A stretch of DNA of 64,000 bases from Perilla frutescens (Eukaryota; Streptophyta; Magnoliopsida; Lamiales; Lamiaceae): contig BRKX01000009.1 in assembly GCA_026008535.1 (NCBI GenBank), positions 33,236,501 to 33,300,500 of the forward strand, written 5' to 3'. Every line of letters starts with the position of its first letter. Positions within the stretch are counted from its first letter, which is position 1. The notes below the pieces were generated by a model. It ran no database searches. It was not told the origin of the DNA and worked only from the letters and a program-made list of their open reading frames with translations. Positions 57,412-64,000 of this stretch are shown piece by piece. A program made the position numbers and the translations under genes.

Positions 57412-58501
57412 GGACAAATTACAGTTTGATACATGACCTTTCAACATTTTAATAAAAATGTCCCGATCTTCATATATTTACAGTTTGATACCCAACCTTG
57501 TAAATTTTTGTCAAATCTATCCCATAGTCAACTATCTAGTATGCTATAACATATGTGGACAACAAAAAATCTTATGTGGATTTTTATAATGACACGTCAT
57601 ACCTAAAAAAATAAAGGGTAAATTACAGTTTGATACCTGACCTTTCGACCTTTTAACAAAAATGTCCTGATTTTTATATATTTACAGTTTGATACCCAAT
57701 CTTGTAATTGTTTATCAAATCTATCTCATAGTCAACTATCTTGTACTTTATATCATATGTGGACTACTAGAAATCTTATATAGATTTTTATAATGCCACA
57801 TCATACTTAAAAAAATATTATAAACTTAAATTTCCATATAACTTAAATAAATTACCCTCACTTTTAAACTATAGTTTATGTGACTCGAATACAAAGTTAT
57901 GTCAATTTATATCTTGAGAATGTATATAGTTTATATAAAAATGCGTAAAATCATTTCATTTTTTTATATTGATCTAACGTCAATTAAAATATTTATATAT
58001 ATTATTACCATCACTTATTGAAGAAGTCATACCTAAAATTCGATGAGAATACATATAATTATCCATTTGTCAAAGGTTGTAACTCGTAAGATTAAAAAAA
58101 AATATTTAAATCTTCTATATATTATGTGAATAGTTAATTATTAAATAATGTATGAATATTCATTAAAAATAATTATATAAAAAAATAACAATAAAATATT
58201 TAATGAATGTATTATATTTCAAATTAAACGAACCCCGAATAATTTTCTCATTTTCTAATTTATTAAACTTACATGGAAATAAATAAAGTTTTTAATATTT
58301 ATTTTTTTAGGTATGACGTGGCATTATAAAAATCCACATAAGATTTTTTGTTGTCCACATATGTTATAGGATACTAGATAGTTGACCATGGGATAGATTT
58401 GACAAAAATTTACAAGGTTGGGTATCAAACTGTAAATATATAAAGATCGGGACATTTTTATTAAAAGGTTGAAAGATCAGGTATCAAACTGTAATTTGCC
58501 C
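57412..58501. mobile_element. MULE-type MITE with 9-bp target duplication
   Basis: Begins GGACAAATTACAGTTTGATA and ends with the complement of GGGCAAATTACAGTTTGATA. TIRs are about 195 bp. The flanks TATTATTAC (57403-57411 and 58502-58510) are a perfect 9-bp duplication, the size made by Mutator-type transposases. A second partial copy of the left TIR lies in direct repeat at about 57616-57815. No coding capacity. Confidence 0.88.
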
Positions 58502-58510
58502 TATTATTAC

Positions 58511-59277
58511 TATGAAAGCATTATCAAATATGAATCTGAACAGTTTTCATAGCTAGGTTACTGACAATTTTAATATATATTTGTTTGCTTTCTTTTAAAA
58601 AAAAACTAGACTTGACAAAACTTTCAAACTTATAATTTACTTATGTACTCATGAAAACAGTTTTTCATTCAAAATCAAGTATCATCAGGAACATATATCA
58701 TGATAACAGTAAAAGTGTACCGCGTAAGAACTATGAATATATAATGCTGGCCATATGATAATGTTTCCATAAAATACGTTTCGACAACTATGTATTTTTG
58801 ATAGAGGAGGTCTCTTGTAGACTAGACTGATGGGTCGGTCCATCAGACCGACCCGACCCGGATCCTGCCCAGAAAAAAAAAAAAAAAAATTTCGACAGGT
58901 TGACCTATTTTTTTTTTATTTTTTTTCAATTTTTTACTGTTTTTTCGGTTTTTTTTTTATTTTTTTCTGATTTTTTTTTATTTTTCAGGTTTTTTTTTGT
59001 GTTTCCCTACCAAATTGTATACCCTAAAATACAATTAGTGAACCATAAAAATTGAAATTACTTCATTAAATTTTTTAAAATACATGTAAATTTAATTATA
59101 TCCTAAAATTGATTTAATGGACCCCAAATTAAAGTAAATGATTTTTTTTAATTTGGCGACTGGCGCAATGCACTCGCCCGACGCTAACGCGTGGGCTCCT
59201 GCATCACGCTCGACAATGAATTTAAGTTTTCGAAATAAATATAAATAATGATTGGGGAAAAATATAAACCCTAAAAA
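58511..59277. other. Intergenic sequence with T-rich runs
   Basis: No gene. 58830-58880 has GACCCGACCCGGATCC, echoed near 59750-59790 by GGGTCGGGTCAGGGTTGACC. These may be ends of an old element around the minisatellite. 58880-59010 is a T-rich low-complexity stretch. Confidence 0.45.
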
Positions 59278-59620
59278 AAAACGAACCCCTAAAAACCCCT
59301 AAAAAACACAAAATAAACCCTAAAAACACCCCAAAAAACCCCCTAAAAAACACAAAATAAACCCCAAAAAACCCCTTAAAAAACACAAAATGAACCCCTA
59401 AAAACACCCCAAAAAACTCCCTAAAAACATAAAATGAACTCCAAAAAACACAAAATGAAACCCTAAAAACACCCCAAAAAACCCCCTAAAAACATAAAAT
59501 GAACCCCAAAAAACACAAAATGAAGCCCTAAAAACACCCCAAAAAACCCCTAAAAAACACAAAATGAACCCCTAAAAACACCCCAAAAAACCCCCTAAAA
59601 ACACAAAATGAACCCCAAAC
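59278..59620. repeat. Telomere-like CCCTAAAA minisatellite
   Basis: Degenerate repeats built of CCCTAAAAACACCCCAAAA and CACAAAATGAACCCC words. The C-rich strand is on top. Each copy holds CCCTAAAA, one A longer than the plant telomere unit CCCTAAA. ORF 59222-59407 reads the complement and is spurious. Confidence 0.85.
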
Positions 59621-60853
59621 TCATAAAAATTAAATAGGAGAGCAGTTACTATTTAATGATACAATTGGTACTTTTTGCCCTTGAAATAGTACGTTTTAGT
59701 GTAGAGATTGGTACTCCAGTTACCAGTTTTTTTTTTCTAGGGGCCGGAGTGGGTCGGGTCAGGGTTGACCTGCGCGTTGACTCGGGATCCGGCTCGTCTG
59801 ATATGACTGATGGGCTCCTTTTTTTATTATGAAGACTGATAGAAGTTTTGGCGTTTTTGATAATGTCATATTTTTTTATAAAAAAAATTATACCCATTAT
59901 TTTCTAGTGGTATTGATATTTTTGAGATTATAATGTTGAATTAAAAAAAGTTTGATGAACTAATTATAATACAAGACAAAATTTGACGACACTGAAAGAA
60001 ATAAAAAAAATTAATAACTCAGAAAGGTTAAAAAAAAACACACACACACACACACACAAACTAATATGAATGATGTTAATATCTATGACACTATGACCCA
60101 CTCACCCACCCTTACTCGTAATTTATAAATGCTAGATGTGACGAAATATATTGATGCAATTTTTATCACTTTCGAGATAATACACATTTGATATACACGA
60201 TCGCAAGTGTATTTATAATTAATTACACATATGTCCCGTTTGTTTGCCTAGATTATTGGACTTGATTTTGTGAAATCCATCAACATATATTAAATCATAT
60301 AGTACAGTAGCAACTAGCAAGCTCTTATCATTCCTTTGTAGAGTTCTAGAAACAGAACTGTAGAAGCCATCTTAGATTTGTCCATCAAAATGTTTATGAT
60401 TTGTTTGAGCTATTATCAATTAATTTATCCTTTAATATTAACTTCTGAACCTTCCAAAAATGCCCCACTCTACATTTGTCATTTGTCAATCCTATTAACT
60501 TTATCTGGGGACAAATCTGTCTAGACACAAATTAATAATAGGTGGTATTTTTTCCTTTGAAAACAATCAAAGTCCCCATGGCCCATTGTTTTATTATTTG
60601 CAATGATTTTAGAAAGGGCTCAATAATTCTACAATTCAATCATTCGTATGGAATGGACCCAATCCTATTATATAGCTTTTGCCAAGTGCACACATATTCA
60701 TACGTTTTTCAATCGACTATAATGTGACACGTCGGCCTATAAAATTTGGAGACTATGAGAGCCATGTGTCGGTACTCGGTTGTCACGGGAACTGTTTTTT
60801 TTTTTTTTTGAATATTCTAGATGTGAAATTATTTGATTTCATAATGATACACA
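59621..60853. other. Intergenic sequence
   Basis: No gene or RNA. Contains an (AC)n run at about 60039-60058. ORFs at 59649-59897 (minus) and 60542-60727 have no recognisable product. Confidence 0.55.
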
Positions 60854-60884
60854 CACTACAAGAAAAATTGCCTTTGGAGGCATT
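60854..60884 (+). mobile_element. CACTA-type terminus, partner not found
   Basis: CACTACAAGAAAAATTGCC is the classic left end of plant CACTA (En/Spm) elements. No matching TTTTTCTTGTAGTG is seen to the right inside the window. It is either a truncated element or one that runs past position 64000. Confidence 0.55.
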
Positions 60885-61175
60885 TGAAAATGTCTGCATA
60901 TAAGATCTGTTGTGACATCAGACTTTTCTCCACGTTGATTAATGATGTCGCCTGTGCTGGTGTAGGGAAAGGTTGAGCAAGCTATCACGACACTGGAAAT
61001 TGTCAGCAATGCATAGACGTAATAAGACATCTAACAATGTTGCTAAAAGAAACATAATGCTACATTTTTTATTGTCTAGAAAAAATACTTTAATACAACA
61101 CTGGAGGGTGACTAACTGTGACATGGTAAGATGTCATTTTATAATAATTCTTGGCACAACATTTTAGAAATGCAC

Positions 61176-61179
61176 ATTA

Positions 61180-61248
<69 letters not shown>
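61176..61248. repeat. (ATT)n microsatellite
   Basis: An ATT trinucleotide run of about 73 bp; the Leu-rich ORF 61131-61313 is its translation. Confidence 0.97.
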
Positions 61249-61249
<1 letters not shown>

Positions 61250-61426
61250 CGATTCATTGGCATCAAATTTATTAATTACTAAAAATTATGATAAATTAAA
61301 ATATAATTCATAAAATTAAAAGGCGATGCTTCTAACAATGAATTTGTAATCAATATATAACGAAGAAATAGTTGAAACCAACTCTATTGTCTTACAAGAG
61401 AGTAACATTAAATGAAAATCTGCTGA

Positions 61427-62013
61427 TTACAAAAAATAGAAGAATTCATGAAATGCCTTCAAATCTATAAGGACTCGGGATTCAGGAGTGGCCGGAAACA
61501 TTCTCAATCCAATCTTCAATCTAAGAACTTGGCGATTCATGGGCATCATGCAAGTGTCACCTAGATGCAAAAGAACAAATATATAAGTCCAATTTTAATG
61601 TGGGGGAAAATGCGAGGCTACTAAAAAAATCACAATATGAAGAATTCATCGCAAACAACATAATACTGAAACTAAAGAGTAAAAAAAGTTGGAAACTATT
61701 AGCAATAACAATATTTCTTGAATGTGCATTTTAAAATTGTTTCTACCTTCCACCAATTACACATATTAGTAAAAAAGTTACCTGCAGAGTTTAAGAAAGT
61801 GAAGGATCCTGTCATCTGCATTGAAAATAAACAATCACGGATCTAACAACAAAAAACTCAATTAATAAATTAATTAATTCCCATGAATACTGTTGTTAAT
61901 CTGTAATCAAAATTAAAGGTAAAATTAGATTTGCAGAAAAATTTAGAAATGCCTAAATCGGGGTGGTACCTGGGCTCGTGAGGGAACAAAATTGTTGGCG
62001 CCCCTTTCTATAC
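61427..62013 (-). pseudogene. Candidate three-exon spliced minus-strand ORF
   Basis: Three pieces with canonical splice signals on the minus strand: 62013-61970 (after TGTGCAG, donor GTACCA), 61815-61782 (after AATGCAG, donor GTAACT) and 61560-61427 (after GCATCTAG, ending TAA). Joined, they keep one frame of 69 codons (SFTFLNSAGDTCMMPMNRQ in the middle). No ATG precedes the first piece in frame and I recognise no protein family. It may be a captured fragment inside the CACTA that starts at 60854, or chance. Confidence 0.25.
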
Positions 62014-62545
62014 CTGCACATAAAGAATTAACATATATCTGTTTAACTTCAAATATTTTCAAGTTATTGATAGCCAAATATATATACAGATCCCATTTTG
62101 ATGGTAATGCGTACCTAGAAAATTATCTCAATTCAGACGACTTGGAAATTGGAATATGATGGCAAATGGTTAATGGTGAAGAACAGAGGATCTGGCGATA
62201 GACACAAGACAAATGCAGACAACACAATTAATAATTAAAAAAAATAGAATATGAACAAAATCACTACATGAATTATTTTCATTTATGTATACTAAGAAAC
62301 GAGAACTGGCCATCGCTGTGCTCTTCTGATTTTAGGTGGAAGAATCCTTCTCAGTTCTCATAATAATAGGAGCAGTAGGTAGTAACCGTAGAGTTTAAGT
62401 GGAAGAATACTTCTCATAACTGCCAATGAAAATATTAAAAAAAAAATAGTGGCAAAATAATCAAAATTTACCGCCAAGGCTGTATGGTGTTTGATCGGGA
62501 AATATAATTACTTGAGATAATTATCTTTCCTTATTTTTTTTATTG

Positions 62546-62599
<54 letters not shown>

Positions 62600-62897
62600 C
62601 ATACACTTGTTAAAAATATAATATATCATTTTCAAAAATAATCTAATTTGTTATATTGAGAAATTTTAATTTTTAATTTATATATTTTTTCCAACAAACA
62701 GTTGATCTCAAATAAAAATTGAATATAATATCAATAGTTATCATTGGTTCTCTTTTTTAAAGAAAATCAAAGATGCAGCTCAACCTCTATGTCGCATAAT
62801 GCTTAACAAATAAAAATATAAATTACATAATATATAATTGTATTCTCATAACTCAAGTGTTACTAGATGAATAATTAACCTTTCAAATAAAATTGTA
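62014..62897. other. Intergenic sequence with (AAT)n
   Basis: No gene. An AAT trinucleotide run lies at 62546-62597; the rest is AT-rich. Confidence 0.6.
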
Positions 62898-63338
62898 GGG
62901 TAAATTATAATTTAATTCCCTACGTTTGAATGTTTTAACAAAAATAACCAATGTTGCAATTTAATTCTCAATGTTTGGATGTTTTAACATAAATAACTCA
63001 ACGTTTTAATATTACAACTTAATGGCCAACATTTGGACGTTCTAACAGAAATGACCTAACATATTTGGCAACAAGGCTCTTTCTGTTGATTTCGAACAAC
63101 TTTACTCTTAAGTAAGCTAGACAACTTATATAATGGAATGATATTTTTGCTGAAAAAAATCAAAATGACATTTTTTATCGAAAATAATGGGTTGTTTCTG
63201 TTAAAATATTCAAACGTTGAGAATTAAATTTTAATATTAAAATGTTGGGTTATTTATGTTAAAACATTCAAAAACGTTTGAAATTAAATTACAATCATTA
63301 AAACGTTCAAATGTTGAGAACTGAATTGTAATTTATCC
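62898..63338. mobile_element. 441-bp MITE, MULE-type
   Basis: Begins GGGTAAATTATAATTTAATT and ends with the complement of GGATAAATTACAATTCAGTT. Flanking nine bases are AAAATTGTA and AAAATTATA, one mismatch apart, again a 9-bp duplication. The interior repeats ACGTTTGAATGTTTTAAC-type units. Related in ends, but not in interior, to the MITE at 57412. Confidence 0.82.
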
Positions 63339-64000
63339 AAAATTATAAGATAACAATCCTTTCATAAATTATATTTTTAGCATTTTATCCATTTAGAAAC
63401 ACACACATACACACAAGCTAGTTATCAATAGGATATCTAAAAGATAATAACTATCAATTTAGAACATGAATTATTGAAGCTAACATTCCAAGACTAGAAA
63501 ATAATGTATTTCAATTTTTTATTGTTTAATTATTTAATATTAATTTTCAATGAAGTATGTTTCACAAATTATCTATTAAATTTAATAAAAAGTTAATTAA
63601 AAGAATTAAAATATATAATATTTTTGAATCCTAGATTGATAGTTTCAACATTTTTTTTCAGGCAATAGATCGGTGAAACTCCTTTTTCTTTATAACTATT
63701 GGATTTAAATCAATTTAAAATAAATATTAGCCATCTAGATTTTTGGAATAAAATGTGTATAGAGATATCATTAAAATTATAATTTGATCTACTATAATGA
63801 TTCATCAATTCACCCCTCAAAGCTTATTGGAGCACCCATGCACCCCCCCCCCCCCCCTAAAGAATATTTTGGTGTATTTAACATTTACAAGTCAGGAGTT
63901 CAATTTAGTCCATGTGACTCCTAATCTTTTATATGAATTTTTGTACTATCACATTCACAATGCAATAATTAGTATATTCTATCAGAACACATCACTGTAT
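63339..64000. other. Intergenic sequence with poly-C run
   Basis: No gene. A run of 15 C at 63843-63857 is the only notable feature. Confidence 0.6.

Noticed and set aside
59222..59407. Phe/Val-rich minus-strand ORF
   Set aside because: Translation of the telomere-like minisatellite.
1..64000. CRISPR arrays, bacterial operons, integrons
   Set aside because: The sequence is eukaryotic; the repeats are microsatellites, minisatellites and transposon ends without CRISPR-like spacing.

Overview
This window looks like plant nuclear DNA, probably from a eudicot. It is AT-rich, contains only plant-type transposable elements, and holds short intron-split pieces of plant housekeeping genes. No complete host gene is visible. 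About 80% of the sequence is transposons, many inserted into one another, so this is probably repeat-rich pericentromeric or intergenic DNA. The species cannot be fixed from the sequence.

Layout. 1-4129: the 3' part of a Ty1/copia element (pol plus an 824-bp LTR). 4374-4678: the last two exons of a PP2C-type protein phosphatase gene, directly downstream and in the same direction, so the copia element may sit in an intron of that gene. 4679-7370: sequence without genes, with microsatellites and an old DNA-transposon end. 7381-52962: one long-TIR Mutator-like element (MULE) with a decayed FAR1-type transposase on the minus strand (49270-51441). Its left terminal repeat was opened by three insertions: an unclassified 2.6-kb insert (7750-10353), a 14.5-kb Athila-type gypsy element (11089-25597), and a 22-kb SIRE/Maximus-like copia element (25607-47614) that landed a few bases beyond the Athila 3' end. 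Joining the flanks across both retrotransposons restores the sequence of the intact right TIR almost base for base. A 4,985-bp CACTA element (37668-42652) is inserted inside the 22-kb copia element.

The 22-kb copia element is the most unusual object. Downstream of gag-pol it carries three accessory reading frames that resemble one another (33952-36321, 36684-43417 split by the CACTA, and 44107-45309). Each has its own leader-like spacer, and two spacers contain the same ACACGTGT G-box. The predicted proteins have basic, nuclear-signal-like stretches and no obvious signal peptide or membrane segment, which argues against an envelope role. The CACTA element carries spliced-gene fragments recognisable as nucleoporin NUP85, mitochondrial ATP synthase beta and proteasome subunit RPN3.

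52983-64000: two inverted copies of a non-autonomous TIR element form a 3.4-kb palindrome between (TA)n tracts. They are followed by MULE-type MITEs with 9-bp target duplications, a telomere-like minisatellite, a lone CACTA-type terminus and a weak candidate for a small spliced minus-strand ORF. All retroelement coding regions carry stops or frameshifts, so nothing here looks autonomous today.
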